64,000 bases of DNA, from the NCBI RefSeq assembly GCF_036323495.1, contig NZ_AP028947.1, positions 3,038,001 through 3,102,000 of the forward strand, read 5' to 3'. This DNA is from Limnobacter thiooxidans. GTDB lineage: Bacteria; Pseudomonadota; Gammaproteobacteria; Burkholderiales; Burkholderiaceae_B. Positions within the stretch are counted from its first letter, which is position 1. Each line of letters begins with the position of its first letter. The translations under genes were made by a program, and so were the position numbers. This document shows positions 1-8,503 of this stretch, piece by piece. The notes below the pieces were generated by a model. That model had not been told where the DNA came from, searched no databases, and was given only the letters and a program-made list of their open reading frames with translations.

Positions 1-501
1 CATGGGTGTTTCAATGTCAACAAAACCCTGTGCATCCAAATGGTTGCGGATGGCCATGGCCACCTTGTAACGCAACATCAGGTTTTTCTGCATTTGCGGG
101 CGGCGCAGATCGAGTACACGATGGGTCAAGCGCGTGGTTTCAGACAGGTTTTCATCATCCAACTGGAACGGCGGCGTAACCGATGCGTTCAGCACCTCAA
201 GACCCTTGCACAACAGCTCCACGGCACCGCTTTTCAAATTGCTGTTTTCTGTGCCTTGGGGACGCGCACGGACCAGGCCTTCGACACGCACACAGAATTC
301 ATTACGCAGTGTTTCGGCCGTCGCAAACACCTCAGCCAGATCAGGGTCACAAACCACCTGCACCAGGCCTTCACGGTCGCGCAGGTCGATGAAAATGACC
401 CCTCCATGGTCACGGCGACGCTGCACCCAGCCACACAGTGCAATGGTTTGGCCCAAATAAGCCTGTGACACGTTGCCACAATAGTCAGTACGCATTTTCA
501 T
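1..501 (-). CDS. aspS: Aspartyl-tRNA synthetase, N-terminal part (cut by window edge)
   Basis: Charges tRNA-Asp (or tRNA-Asp and tRNA-Asn) with aspartate in the cytoplasm. Only the first 167 codons are inside the window. The frame is open from an ATG at 499-501 to base 1 and begins [17 protein letters not shown]. The N-terminal OB-fold anticodon-binding domain is visible ([20 protein letters not shown]), then the lead into class II motif 1 ending GFVDIETPM at the window edge. This is the usual AspRS arrangement. It lies 15 bp downstream of the DUF502 gene on the same strand, so the two are probably cotranscribed with the FmdB-type gene. Identification is firm; whether it is discriminating cannot be told from this fragment. 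Confidence 0.95.
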   Translation of the reverse strand, partial: MKMRTDYCGNVSQAYLGQTIALCGWVQRRRDHGGVIFIDLRDREGLVQVVCDPDLAEVFATAETLRNEFCVRVEGLVRARPQGTENSNLKSGAVELLCKGLEVLNASVTPPFQLDDENLSETTRLTHRVLDLRRPQMQKNLMLRYKVAMAIRNHLDAQGFVDIETPM

Positions 502-516
502 GAATAGTAGTCTTGT

Positions 517-1137
517 TTAATTAGGTTGATTCAACACATCTTCAGGCGGTGCAACCACCCCCAAAGACACAATATACTTCAGCGCCTCGTCCACAGTCAG
601 GCCAGACGGGCGCAGCAAATTTTCCGGCACCATGATCACATACCCGGAAGCCGGGCTGGGTGATGTGGGCACATACACAGAAACCAAGGCACCCTGATCA
701 CCCAGATTGTCTTGCAAAACCTGGGGTGGCGTACCCGTGACAAAACCCAAAGCCCAAACACCTGCATGGGGGTAAGGCACCAGCACAGACTGGCTAAACG
801 CCTTGCCGGATGAACTCAACAAAGTGTCCGAAACCTGCTTAACACTGTTGTAAACAATATTGAATAAAGGGATTCGGGACAAAACCCAATCGCCTGTTCT
901 AAAAACCCAGGCTCCGAAATAATTGGCAGCCACCATGCCGGTGACTAGCAAAACAGCCCCGGTCAGAATGATACCCAAACCTGGAATATGAACACCAAAC
1001 AGCACCCGAGGATGCAATGCGTCAGGCAGCAACATCAGGCTTTGATCCATCAGCCCCACAAACAGGGACAGCACCCAAAGCGTAATGCCCAGAGGTACCC
1101 AGATCAAAAGACCTGTAAACAGGTACTTCTTGACCAT
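517..1137 (-). CDS. DUF502 family inner-membrane protein
   Basis: A 206-residue membrane protein of the DUF502 family, whose biochemical role is not established. Two hydrophobic segments are clear near residues 6-30 (GLLIWVPLGITLWVLSLFVG) and 55-80, then a soluble part with the family's RIPLFNIVYNSVKQ stretch. The frame is open 41 codons further upstream, but I start at the ATG at 1135-1137 (MVKKYLFTG) because the earlier starts lie inside the upstream gene and add a non-membrane, proline-rich leader. It sits between an FmdB-type zinc-ribbon gene and aspS, an order common in Burkholderiales, which suggests one transcription unit but says little about function. Confidence 0.85.
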   Translation of the reverse strand: MVKKYLFTGLLIWVPLGITLWVLSLFVGLMDQSLMLLPDALHPRVLFGVHIPGLGIILTGAVLLVTGMVAANYFGAWVFRTGDWVLSRIPLFNIVYNSVKQVSDTLLSSSGKAFSQSVLVPYPHAGVWALGFVTGTPPQVLQDNLGDQGALVSVYVPTSPSPASGYVIMVPENLLRPSGLTVDEALKYIVSLGVVAPPEDVLNQPN

Positions 1138-1165
1138 TGCCGAATTCAAAACCGGAGGCGTTAGC

Positions 1166-1438
1166 TTAATTGGCATCTTTCGTGCCCGATGTGGAGGGGC
1201 TTGCTTTAGGCGCTTCGGCTGCTGGGGCGGCGGCAGTTGCCCCACCACCACTGGCCCCACCCCGAAAATCAGTGACGTACCAGCCCGACCCCTTCAACTG
1301 GAATCCGGCTGCCGTCACCTGCTTCGCAAAACTGGCCTGCCCGCAACTGGGGCACTGCGTCAATGGCGCATCACTCAGCTTTTGCAACACATCCTTCTCG
1401 AAACCACACGCTTCACAGCGATATGCATAAATTGGCAT
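1166..1438 (-). CDS. FmdB family zinc-ribbon protein
   Basis: A 90-residue protein beginning MPIYAYRCEACGFEKDVLQK, the hallmark of the FmdB putative regulatory family. Two CxxC pairs (RCEAC at residues 8-11 and QCPSC around 29-32) form a zinc ribbon. The C-terminal 30 residues are a low-complexity Gly/Ala/Ser/Pro tail (GGASGGGATAAAPAAEAP). The family is named after a gene near formamidase genes; a direct regulatory role has not been shown for most members. First gene of a likely operon with the DUF502 gene and aspS; a good sigma-70 promoter lies just upstream. Confidence 0.85.
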   Translation of the reverse strand: MPIYAYRCEACGFEKDVLQKLSDAPLTQCPSCGQASFAKQVTAAGFQLKGSGWYVTDFRGGASGGGATAAAPAAEAPKASPSTSGTKDAN

Positions 1439-1475
1439 TTCCGCTACACCTGCAAATTCAGATACAAAACCCCCT

Positions 1476-1505
1476 ATTATAAGATGCGAAGCTACATAAC
1501 TCCAA
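1476..1505 (-). promoter_or_regulatory. Sigma-70-type promoter of the fmdB-DUF502-aspS unit
   Basis: Read on the minus strand, TTGGAG (1500-1505) and TATAAT (1476-1481) are separated by 18 bases. The -10 matches consensus perfectly and lies about 38 bases upstream of the FmdB-type start codon at 1438. Seen in sequence; activity is inferred. Confidence 0.6.
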
Positions 1506-1523
1506 CACCCTGAATTTTAAAGA

Positions 1524-1560
1524 CAAAAAAAGAGTGCTTTCCCAATGGAAAAGCACCCTT
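1524..1560 (-). terminator. Rho-independent terminator after the desaturase gene
   Basis: On the minus strand a stem GGTGCTTTTCC / GGGAAAGCAC with a short loop is followed directly by seven T residues. It lies about 100 bases past the stop codon of the desaturase gene, between that gene and the fmdB-type promoter. Confidence 0.7.
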
Positions 1561-1659
1561 CATGTCGACAAAAGCGCGTCGGATGTTCTACGACCGCTCT
1601 GCGACCCCACCACTGCCCGCCCCCTCTAGCAAAGGACGGGTTTTCGGATCAACAGGCTC

Positions 1660-2781
1660 TCAGGCGGCCTGGTATCCATGCTCCTTGCTGGCCTGTTCCT
1701 TCATAGTCCAACGGTTGGCCCGCTTGAACGTACCCAAGTCATTGAACCGCACACCATTGGCTCGCATCACTTCATGGGCCTTCTTGGCTGTCATCTGGCG
1801 AATGTAAAACGGATCACGCACAACGAAATGGTGGATGCCATGGGTTGAGCCGAAGTTGAAGCAGAACAGGTGGGGAATGATGAACCACTTGCTGTTCAAC
1901 ACCTGGCATTGCTGCACAAAGTTGCCGTCTTCAATGTCGCCAAAGTAATGCATGTTCGAGCTAATGAAATTAATTGAGAACGAACGAAGCAAATTGGGTG
2001 CGAAGATCAACACTGCAACCGTGTTGGCAATGGCCACTGATTCCGCATTGACAAAGGCTGGCCAAGGCACGCTGTAGCCCACCGCCCAGGCAGCTGCTTC
2101 AATCGCCGAGTACGCCACATATGCGTGGAAGCTGATCCAGAAGGCGGATGCCAGCGGGAAGTTACCCGCCGCTCCGCGCATGATAGCCTTCAAGCGATAT
2201 TTTGCAGGAATCTGGAAAATGCGCAGAGCAACACTCAATTCCAGGTCCAGCATCATCAACAAACGCAAGGGGGTAAAACGTTCGCCATTGGTAATCGCAC
2301 GCTCTTCCAAGTCTGTTTCGGTGCCGGAATGCTTGTGGTGGTGCAAATGCAGGTGACGGCGCAACCAGGGGTTTACGGTACTGGGACGTGCAACCCACAC
2401 CAGCGCCATCATCAGGTTGTGCATCAACTTGTTTTTACGGAAATACATGTAGTGGATCAGGTCATGTTCCAGTTCATGGGTAAAGCTCAGGAAAATCGCA
2501 ATCACGGGAATCGTGACATACCAGGCCAACATGCCTTCGAGGTAGGCCCAGCCAGTTAGCGCAGCACCTGCCATGGAAAACAGCAAAATCGCCATGCCAA
2601 TCGCGTCTTGATGCTGCAGGATAGGGTACTTGGCCCGAATGCGATCGCCCTCGGCGAGCACCGCGGTTTTAATGGCAGCAATGCGTTTTTGGTCTTGCAC
2701 ATTGATGCTGTTTTGCTTGATTCTTGAACCACCTTCGGCTTTGGCCGGCTGGCTCATCAGCTTTTCACTCAAACTTGACAT
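1660..2781 (-). CDS. Membrane fatty-acid desaturase-type di-iron enzyme
   Basis: A 373-residue integral membrane protein of the fatty acid desaturase superfamily, which uses a histidine-ligated di-iron site to desaturate or hydroxylate acyl chains. Three histidine boxes are visible: HELEHDLIHY near residue 104, RRHLHLHHHKH near 140, and GSTHGIHHF near 315. Hydrophobic segments lie at about 68-100 and in the middle third. The boxes differ from the HELGHK pattern of AlkB alkane hydroxylases, so I prefer desaturase or acyl hydroxylase over alkane monooxygenase. It starts at ATG 2779-2781 after a purine-rich stretch. Its neighbour is a divergent AraC-type regulator with a possible operator between them, suggesting lipid- or substrate-responsive control. 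Confidence 0.8.
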   Translation of the reverse strand: MSSLSEKLMSQPAKAEGGSRIKQNSINVQDQKRIAAIKTAVLAEGDRIRAKYPILQHQDAIGMAILLFSMAGAALTGWAYLEGMLAWYVTIPVIAIFLSFTHELEHDLIHYMYFRKNKLMHNLMMALVWVARPSTVNPWLRRHLHLHHHKHSGTETDLEERAITNGERFTPLRLLMMLDLELSVALRIFQIPAKYRLKAIMRGAAGNFPLASAFWISFHAYVAYSAIEAAAWAVGYSVPWPAFVNAESVAIANTVAVLIFAPNLLRSFSINFISSNMHYFGDIEDGNFVQQCQVLNSKWFIIPHLFCFNFGSTHGIHHFVVRDPFYIRQMTAKKAHEVMRANGVRFNDLGTFKRANRWTMKEQASKEHGYQAA

Positions 2782-2844
2782 ACTGTTGCCTCTTTCTAGT
2801 TTTGGCTTTTGGTGATTGAAGTATGCTTGGGGTTAACTTGTAAA

Positions 2845-2865
2845 GCTTGTTCAGAGACGACAAGC
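2845..2865. promoter_or_regulatory. Inverted repeat between desaturase and AraC genes
   Basis: GCTTGT (2845-2850), nine bases, ACAAGC (2860-2865): a perfect 6-bp inverted repeat in the 115-bp divergent intergenic region. A related half site, AACTTGT, lies just to the left. It could be an operator for the adjacent AraC regulator; this is inference from position only. Confidence 0.3.
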
Positions 2866-2896
2866 CCATGACTTTCGGCGCCAATATAAGCAATCA

Positions 2897-3928
2897 ATGA
2901 ACAACAAAGCGTCCAATTCAACAGCAAACAACCCAACCGCACTGGCCAGCTGGATGCGTGGGCTGGCACGCGAGCTGGAACAGCAAGGCTGCAATGCCGC
3001 GGCCCTGTTTGAAGAAGCCGGACTGGATTTCAGCCTCCTGGACTCGCCGGAAGCCCGCTACCCGGTTGCCCAAACCACCCGACTCTGGCAAAAGGCTGTT
3101 GTGGCCACGGGTGATGAGGCGCTTGGAATCAAGGCCATTCGCCACATCACACCCGCCACATTTCATGCAGTGGGCTTAAGTGTCATGGCCAGCGAAACCC
3201 TTGAGCAGGCTTTTGGCCGCATGCGCAGGTTTGCAGACCTGGTCACCGATGCCAGTGAAATTGATTTGATAAGCAGCGATTCCAGCTTTATCGTGGAACT
3301 GAAAGTCAAAGATGGTGCGCAACCAGCCCATCAGTCCACAGATGGGTTTCTGTGCCTTTTGGCCAATGCAGGCAAAGGCTTGGGCGACGCCAGCCTGGTG
3401 CCACTGCGGGTTGAGTTGAGCCGCCCAGCCCCCAAGGCCGAAAATCTGAACTTGTTCGAGAAAAGTTTTGCAGCACCCTTGCTGTTCGACTGCGCCACCA
3501 TGCGTATTGTTTACGACATTGAAACCGTGCGCAAAAAGCTCAAGGGGGCAAACCCCTTGATTGCTGAACACCTGGACCAAGCCAGCCAGGCCGCCATTGA
3601 ACGGCTGAAGCCCGTACACAGCATCAGCCGAAAACTGCGGGCGTGGGTCGTCGGGCAACTGGAGAACGGCGCACCCGGAATTGATCAGGCGGCCCTGCAC
3701 ATGAACATGAGCACCAGGAATCTGCAGCGCAAGCTGGCCGAAGAAAACACCAGCCTGGCCACAATTGTGGATGACATCCGGCAAAGTGAAGCACAACGGC
3801 GATTGAAGCAAACCCAAGACTCTTTAACCGCTATTGCGCTTGACCTGGGCTTTTCCGATGCTTCAGCTTTCAGCAGGGCCTGCAAACGCTGGTTTGGCAA
3901 AAGCCCAAGCGACATTCGGGCAGGCTGA
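2897..3928 (+). CDS. AraC family transcriptional regulator
   Basis: A 343-residue regulator. Residues about 25-210 resemble the arabinose-binding-type N-terminal domain of the OruR-like AraC group. Residues about 245-340 are the paired helix-turn-helix domain, with the family signature ALDLGFSDASAFSRACKRWF near the C terminus and NMSTRNLQRKL in the first HTH. It begins at ATG 2897, 115 bp from the divergent desaturase gene. Regulators of this type often control a divergent lipid or amino-acid gene, so activation of the desaturase gene is the natural guess. Its stop codon faces that of the sugar transferase gene with only 23 bp between them. Confidence 0.85.
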   Translation: MNNKASNSTANNPTALASWMRGLARELEQQGCNAAALFEEAGLDFSLLDSPEARYPVAQTTRLWQKAVVATGDEALGIKAIRHITPATFHAVGLSVMASETLEQAFGRMRRFADLVTDASEIDLISSDSSFIVELKVKDGAQPAHQSTDGFLCLLANAGKGLGDASLVPLRVELSRPAPKAENLNLFEKSFAAPLLFDCATMRIVYDIETVRKKLKGANPLIAEHLDQASQAAIERLKPVHSISRKLRAWVVGQLENGAPGIDQAALHMNMSTRNLQRKLAEENTSLATIVDDIRQSEAQRRLKQTQDSLTAIALDLGFSDASAFSRACKRWFGKSPSDIRAG

Positions 3929-3951
3929 CCGCCCGAAAGCCAGGAATCGAC

Positions 3952-4611
3952 TTATTGACCACGCAACATGGCCAAAGGTGTTTTTGCCACCAAAGCCAGA
4001 TCCATGGCAAAAGAAGCCTGATCCACATACAATTCATCGTATTTTGCGCGGCAAGCGAATGTGGTGTCATGCCTTGCATAAACCTGCCATGAACCAGTCA
4101 GACCCGGCTTGACAGACAGGTATTTGGCCAAGGCAGCGTTGTTATACAAACCCATCTGTTCACGGGCAAAGGGGCGAGGACCAACAACACTCATGCTGCC
4201 GTTCAGCACATTGATGAACTGGGGCAACTCGTCAATACTGCAACGGCGCAGCCATTTGCCAATCCAGGTAATACGCGGATCCACCTGCAACTTCTGGGTG
4301 GTATTCCATTCCTTTGCGATTTTTTCATCCGACTCAATCAGGTGTTTCAAAACCATTTCAGCGTTGACCACCATGGTTCTGAACTTCCAGCACTTGAATG
4401 TTTCACCGTGAAGGCCCACTCGCCGCTGATAATAAAACACGGGGCCACCGTCCAGACCCACCAGCAAAACGGCCATCAACAGAAAGGGCGAAAGCAGGCA
4501 CAAGACCAGCAGTGAAAATAGAATGTCGAATATCCGCTTGAGGGTGGACCTTAAATAAGGAACCACATTGGCGGCGGAAACCTGGACAGTATCAAAATTA
4601 TTGCGTTTCAT
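3952..4611 (-). CDS. Undecaprenyl-phosphate sugar phosphotransferase (ExoY/WbaP type)
   Basis: Transfers a sugar-1-phosphate from a nucleotide sugar to undecaprenyl phosphate, the first step in building a polysaccharide repeat unit at the inner membrane. From ATG 4609-4611 the protein has 219 residues, the short ExoY form. One membrane helix ([20 protein letters not shown]) is followed by the catalytic domain with [21 protein letters not shown], and [20 protein letters not shown]. The frame is open to an ATG at 4704, but neither start has a clear ribosome site. The short start gives the usual leader before the helix. Expressed from its own promoter region beyond the terminator at 4846-4876; it faces away from the other polysaccharide genes. 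Confidence 0.9.
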   Translation of the reverse strand: MKRNNFDTVQVSAANVVPYLRSTLKRIFDILFSLLVLCLLSPFLLMAVLLVGLDGGPVFYYQRRVGLHGETFKCWKFRTMVVNAEMVLKHLIESDEKIAKEWNTTQKLQVDPRITWIGKWLRRCSIDELPQFINVLNGSMSVVGPRPFAREQMGLYNNAALAKYLSVKPGLTGSWQVYARHDTTFACRAKYDELYVDQASFAMDLALVAKTPLAMLRGQ

Positions 4612-4644
4612 ATCGCAGCACACCGAAAGTAGGACGAAAGAACC

Positions 4645-4663
4645 CACACCTGAAAAAGGTGTG
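4645..4663 (-). other. Small hairpin upstream of the sugar transferase start
   Basis: CACACCT, loop GAAAA, AGGTGTG: a perfect 7-bp stem lying between the two possible starts of the sugar transferase gene. No T tract follows on either strand, so it is not a standard terminator. If the shorter start is right it falls in the mRNA leader. Confidence 0.35.
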
Positions 4664-4845
4664 ACGAAATTTGTGTCCTCGTTCCTGCCTTGATGGAACT
4701 TCATCAGTGCGGATATTTTTTAGAATTTCCTCGAGTGTTGTGGTTTCGTGAGTAAAGGGACAAACGGGGGATCCGTTCTGTAAAAGAAAACCCCTAGTGG
4801 GTGTAATCACATCGGGGCGCTTTACTGGCTTGGAATAGTTGAATG

Positions 4846-4876
4846 AAAAAACCCTCTGCTGAGCAGAGGGTTTTTA
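4846..4876. terminator. Bidirectional terminator between the KpsC/S-like and sugar transferase genes
   Basis: ACCCTCTGCT / AGCAGAGGGT forms a stem of about ten pairs flanked by A6 on the left and T5 on the right, so it can work on both strands. On the minus strand it ends the transcript of the KpsC/S-like gene whose stop is at 4895. Confidence 0.85.
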
Positions 4877-4894
4877 GGGAAATTCAATCCTTGT

Positions 4895-6196
4895 TCAGGC
4901 CTTATTGAGTAACCATTGAATTCTGTTGATGACGGGTGTCAAATCCGAATCAGGCTTGAGACTCCATGAACCCGGAACAAAATAGCTCTGACTCAGATAA
5001 TGGACAAATCGGTCGATTTGACGCGGGTCTTTCTGATAACCCGACCCTTTCAATGCGAGCAACGCAACACGGGTGTCATGCACCGACCGCACCACAGTGC
5101 ACACCTCACTGCGTGAATAAAAACTGTCGCCAAACACCAATGTTGGCTTGTGCAAGGCAATCGACTGCAATCCCACGGAAGAATTGATCACCATCACAAA
5201 ACCACACCCCAGCAAGAGCGGCTGCACGGGCTCTGCACCAATCCAGCTGACCCCACGCATGCTGGACGCCAAATCGGCGTAACAGATCCGATCCATATCA
5301 ACCGGGTGTAACTTAACCACGATTGGATAATTCGGTCCGTACACCTCTCGAATGCTGCTGTAACAGTGCAGCAGAAAATCGCGAGGATTTTTAAACAATG
5401 GGGAATTCAGCAAGAGTTGCGTGTCGTCATGCACTTGCAACACAATCAATGCAAATTCTTTTTTGTTTTTCAAGACGCTGTGCGAAGTGGAAAGCGTCAG
5501 GTTGGTGTGTACCCGTTTTGCTTTTTGCTGATCACGCAACTCGGGGTAGCGGGAAAAAAACCTGCGATCCAGTTTCGATTTGCATTTCAAGACAGCTCGC
5601 TGGAACAAGCTCAAGGGCACAATATGAGAAGGATGAGTTGGCTGCCCTGACACCACAACTGGAACAGGTTCACGCTCCCACTCGGCGCGGGAAAGCTCAC
5701 AAATGCTTGCTTCGGCATTCACTCCGCAAGGGTCGATTTGCAAGGTATTCGGAAAGTAACCATTTTCCAGATACAGGATTTTCAACCCGTGCTTGTGGGC
5801 CAATATCTGACAAACCTTTCCCACGCAGTCGCTGCCATTCCACACAATAAACAAGGTAATTTTTCGATCGACCACAGCCCTTTCCACACAGCGGAAAACA
5901 GTGTTCACCCTGTCGCGCCACTCCTTGTGACTACCTCCATATTTGGCTTTCATGAAGCCGTAGACAGATTCATACTCTGCCTGGCTGAGAAGGGCATCGG
6001 TGCCTGAGTCTGTATCGTCGGGCAGCGCAAGCACCAGTGAATCCCCGCTTGCGTTGTTCATCGCAAACGCAGCCTCTGAAGGTGTAACAGCCAGATAAGT
6101 GGGACAAAAGTTGTAACGGGATTGCAGCGCACGTGCCAATGCAATCATGTACGGCCCCAGACCCAAGTAGGTCAATGGATATAGAACGTTGTTCAT
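4895..6196 (-). CDS. KpsC/KpsS-like capsule polysaccharide biosynthesis protein
   Basis: A 433-residue protein resembling the capsule synthesis (KpsC/KpsS, Pfam Capsule_synth) family, which includes glycosyltransferases that add Kdo linker sugars. The recognisable part is the second half: PIVVKLHPVD around residue 300, then VMVINSSVGLQSIALHKPT and LVFGDSFYS, which form the nucleotide-sugar site in this fold. The N-terminal half has a weaker Rossmann-like pattern. No signal peptide is seen, so it acts in the cytoplasm. It is divergent from galE and ends at a strong terminator. No capsule ABC-transporter genes are nearby, so its product probably joins the Wzx/Wzy-type chain made here; that is inference. 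Confidence 0.7.
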   Translation of the reverse strand: MNNVLYPLTYLGLGPYMIALARALQSRYNFCPTYLAVTPSEAAFAMNNASGDSLVLALPDDTDSGTDALLSQAEYESVYGFMKAKYGGSHKEWRDRVNTVFRCVERAVVDRKITLFIVWNGSDCVGKVCQILAHKHGLKILYLENGYFPNTLQIDPCGVNAEASICELSRAEWEREPVPVVVSGQPTHPSHIVPLSLFQRAVLKCKSKLDRRFFSRYPELRDQQKAKRVHTNLTLSTSHSVLKNKKEFALIVLQVHDDTQLLLNSPLFKNPRDFLLHCYSSIREVYGPNYPIVVKLHPVDMDRICYADLASSMRGVSWIGAEPVQPLLLGCGFVMVINSSVGLQSIALHKPTLVFGDSFYSRSEVCTVVRSVHDTRVALLALKGSGYQKDPRQIDRFVHYLSQSYFVPGSWSLKPDSDLTPVINRIQWLLNKA

Positions 6197-6306
6197 GGCA
6201 GAACCTCAGATTGAGTGTCAAAATTTTTCGGTGACAGATTGAAAAGCAGTAACGCATGAAAGGCATTCAAGCGCACTCAGGTGAACAAACGGATTAACGG
6301 GCAACA

Positions 6307-7293
6307 ATGACAAATCTACACGTCTTGGTAGTTGGAGGCGCAGGCTACATCGGTTCACACATGGTGAAGCACCTCGCAAAAACAGGCTGTCGGGTCACGA
6401 CGCTGGACAATCTGGTGAGTGGTCACCGTGATGCAGTTCTTCACGGTGATTTCGTGCTGGGTGACATCGCAGACAAGCCAATGCTGCAAAGGCTATTTGC
6501 CACAACTCAGTTCGATGCAGTCATGCACTTTGCCTCGTTTATCCAAGTGGGCGAGTCAGTTCAAAAGCCGGCCATGTATTACGAGAACAATGTGACCAAC
6601 ACGCTGAACCTGCTCGACACCATGAGGCTTTCGGGGGTCGACAAATTCATTTTTTCATCCACAGCGGCCACTTTCGGGGAGCCCCAATACAGCCCCATCG
6701 ACGAACAACATCCACAGTTGCCAATCAACCCGTACGGCAGAAGCAAACTGTTCGTGGAGCGTATTCTTGATGACTACGAACACGCGTATGGCCTGCGTTC
6801 GGTTTGCCTGCGCTACTTCAACGCTGCAGGGGCTGACCCCGAGGGACAACTCGGCGAAAGACACGACCCGGAAACGCACCTCATTCCGCTGATCTTGCAA
6901 GCCGCGTCGGGGCGCAGGCCATCGATTTCACTTTTCGGACGAGACTACGACACACCAGACGGCACCTGCATTCGCGATTACATCCACATTTCTGACTTGT
7001 GCTCTGCGCACTGGCTTGCGTTATTGAGCCTGATGAACGGTGCAGGCAGCCAGCGATACAATTTGGGCAACGGCCAGGGTTTTTCAGTTCATGAAGTGAT
7101 CGATTCCGCTCTGCGGGTTACGGGCCGTGACATCAAGGTGGTAGACGCACTTCGACGCTTCGGTGACCCGGCCCGTCTCGTTGCTGACGCCACACTGGCC
7201 ACACAACAACTGGGCTGGCAACCCCGATTTTCAGACCTGGACATCATGTTGGACCATGCCTGGAAATGGGAACAACGCATGGCGTCCGGGTAA
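6307..7293 (+). CDS. galE: UDP-glucose 4-epimerase
   Basis: Interconverts UDP-glucose and UDP-galactose, supplying galactosyl donors for the polysaccharide. The 328-residue protein has the NAD-binding motif GGAGYIGSH at residues 10-18, the SSTAATFGEP serine segment, and the catalytic YGRSK (YxxxK) near 145. LRYFNAAGADPEGQLGE is the substrate loop typical of GalE. Full family length. The TAA stop is directly abutted by the ATG of the following acyltransferase gene, so the two are translationally coupled. Confidence 0.93.
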   Translation: MTNLHVLVVGGAGYIGSHMVKHLAKTGCRVTTLDNLVSGHRDAVLHGDFVLGDIADKPMLQRLFATTQFDAVMHFASFIQVGESVQKPAMYYENNVTNTLNLLDTMRLSGVDKFIFSSTAATFGEPQYSPIDEQHPQLPINPYGRSKLFVERILDDYEHAYGLRSVCLRYFNAAGADPEGQLGERHDPETHLIPLILQAASGRRPSISLFGRDYDTPDGTCIRDYIHISDLCSAHWLALLSLMNGAGSQRYNLGNGQGFSVHEVIDSALRVTGRDIKVVDALRRFGDPARLVADATLATQQLGWQPRFSDLDIMLDHAWKWEQRMASG

Positions 7294-8331
7294 ATGATCA
7301 ACGATCGAACCCCATGGATCGACAACGCAAAAGCCATTGGCATTATTCTGGTGGTGTACGGGCATGTTGCCAGGGGATTGGTCAGCTCAAACATTGAGGC
7401 ACCCACACCGTATTACCAGCTGATGGATCAGGTGATCTACAGCTTTCACATGCCACTTTTTTTCTTCCTGTCAGGTCTTTTCTTCATTCAGACGCTGGAC
7501 AAAAAAGGGACCGGGAAACTGGTACTCAGCAAGGTGGACACCATCCTTTATCCCTATGTCGTCTGGTCATTGATTCAGGGTGGCATTGAAGTATTTCTGT
7601 CGCAACATGCAAACGGATCAGTCACAGTCAGCGAAGTACTTGCCCTGTGGTGGCAGCCACGCGCGCAATTCTGGTTTTTGTATGCGCTGTTCTTTGTATT
7701 TGCATTTGCATCCCTTACGTATTGGGCTTTCTCAACCCGCCGACACCTGCTGATATTCGGTGTATCGGTTGTGCTGTATCTGTTTCCGCCTCCGCTCACG
7801 CATTACATCATTCCCAATTTCATTGTGGGCCACCTGGTGTTTTTTTGCCTGGGTATTGTTTTCAATACCCACTTCCGAATTGCAAAATTTTCTTCGCTGA
7901 CGTCACTGGTGTTAATCACAGCGGCCTTCGCAATCGCTCAATGGCTGTTCCACACAGTATTCGAATTTCGGTCAAGTGACAGAAATCCGGCATTGCTGGC
8001 ACTGACTTGTGTATCCATCCTTTTCGTGGTTTCTCTGGGCGCCTATCTGGCCCAAAAAAATCTAAAATTTCTAGCGTTCATCGGAGCCTCCTCGATGGCC
8101 ATTTATCTCATGCATATCCTGGCAGGAAGCGGCACTCGTGTTGTGCTGAGTAAGCTCCTTCACATTGACTCGTTCACCCTGCATTTGATAGCAGGTTGCA
8201 TGGCCGGAGTTCTCGCCCCCTTGCTTGCTGTGGTTATCATCCAGCGATTGAAAATTCCTTTTGTATTCTCAGCCCCGATCAGCAAATTTTTAATCCAGCT
8301 CTGCAACAGATTCCGCATTTCCCATCATTGA
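7294..8331 (+). CDS. Acyltransferase 3 family membrane protein
   Basis: A 345-residue polytopic membrane protein of the acyltransferase-3 family, which moves acyl groups (often acetyl) onto extracytoplasmic sugars. It opens WIDNAKAIGIILVVYGHVARG, where the His in the first helix is the conserved catalytic one, followed by SFHMPLFFFLSGLFF. About ten hydrophobic segments follow. The ATG abuts the galE stop codon. A role in O-acylation of the exopolysaccharide is likely from context; substrate unknown. Confidence 0.8.
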   Translation: MINDRTPWIDNAKAIGIILVVYGHVARGLVSSNIEAPTPYYQLMDQVIYSFHMPLFFFLSGLFFIQTLDKKGTGKLVLSKVDTILYPYVVWSLIQGGIEVFLSQHANGSVTVSEVLALWWQPRAQFWFLYALFFVFAFASLTYWAFSTRRHLLIFGVSVVLYLFPPPLTHYIIPNFIVGHLVFFCLGIVFNTHFRIAKFSSLTSLVLITAAFAIAQWLFHTVFEFRSSDRNPALLALTCVSILFVVSLGAYLAQKNLKFLAFIGASSMAIYLMHILAGSGTRVVLSKLLHIDSFTLHLIAGCMAGVLAPLLAVVIIQRLKIPFVFSAPISKFLIQLCNRFRISHH

Positions 8332-8380
8332 CCCAATCCCCTGAATACGCGCCGCTACAAGGCTTTCGCCTGCGCATGGG

Positions 8381-8398
8381 TTAGCTACATCAAGCTAA
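8381..8398. promoter_or_regulatory. Inverted repeat in the gap before the second acyltransferase gene
   Basis: TTAGCT, ACATCA, AGCTAA: perfect 6-bp arms with a 6-bp centre, in the 172-bp gap between the two acyltransferase genes. Possible operator; no clear -35/-10 pair was found beside it. Confidence 0.25.
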
Positions 8399-8503
8399 TT
8401 CCAACGCGCAATTTCTCACTCTTCCTCCTGCACTGTTAGGCTGGGCGCACTCTGTGGGGGCTTAACACTCATCGAGATTTTGTTCAATTTTTGGGGAGAT
8501 TTT

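Noticed and set aside
2868..2900. A ten-codon upstream frame ending in an ATGA overlap with the AraC gene
   Set aside because: No ribosome site and no sign of a regulatory peptide; overlaps this short occur by chance.
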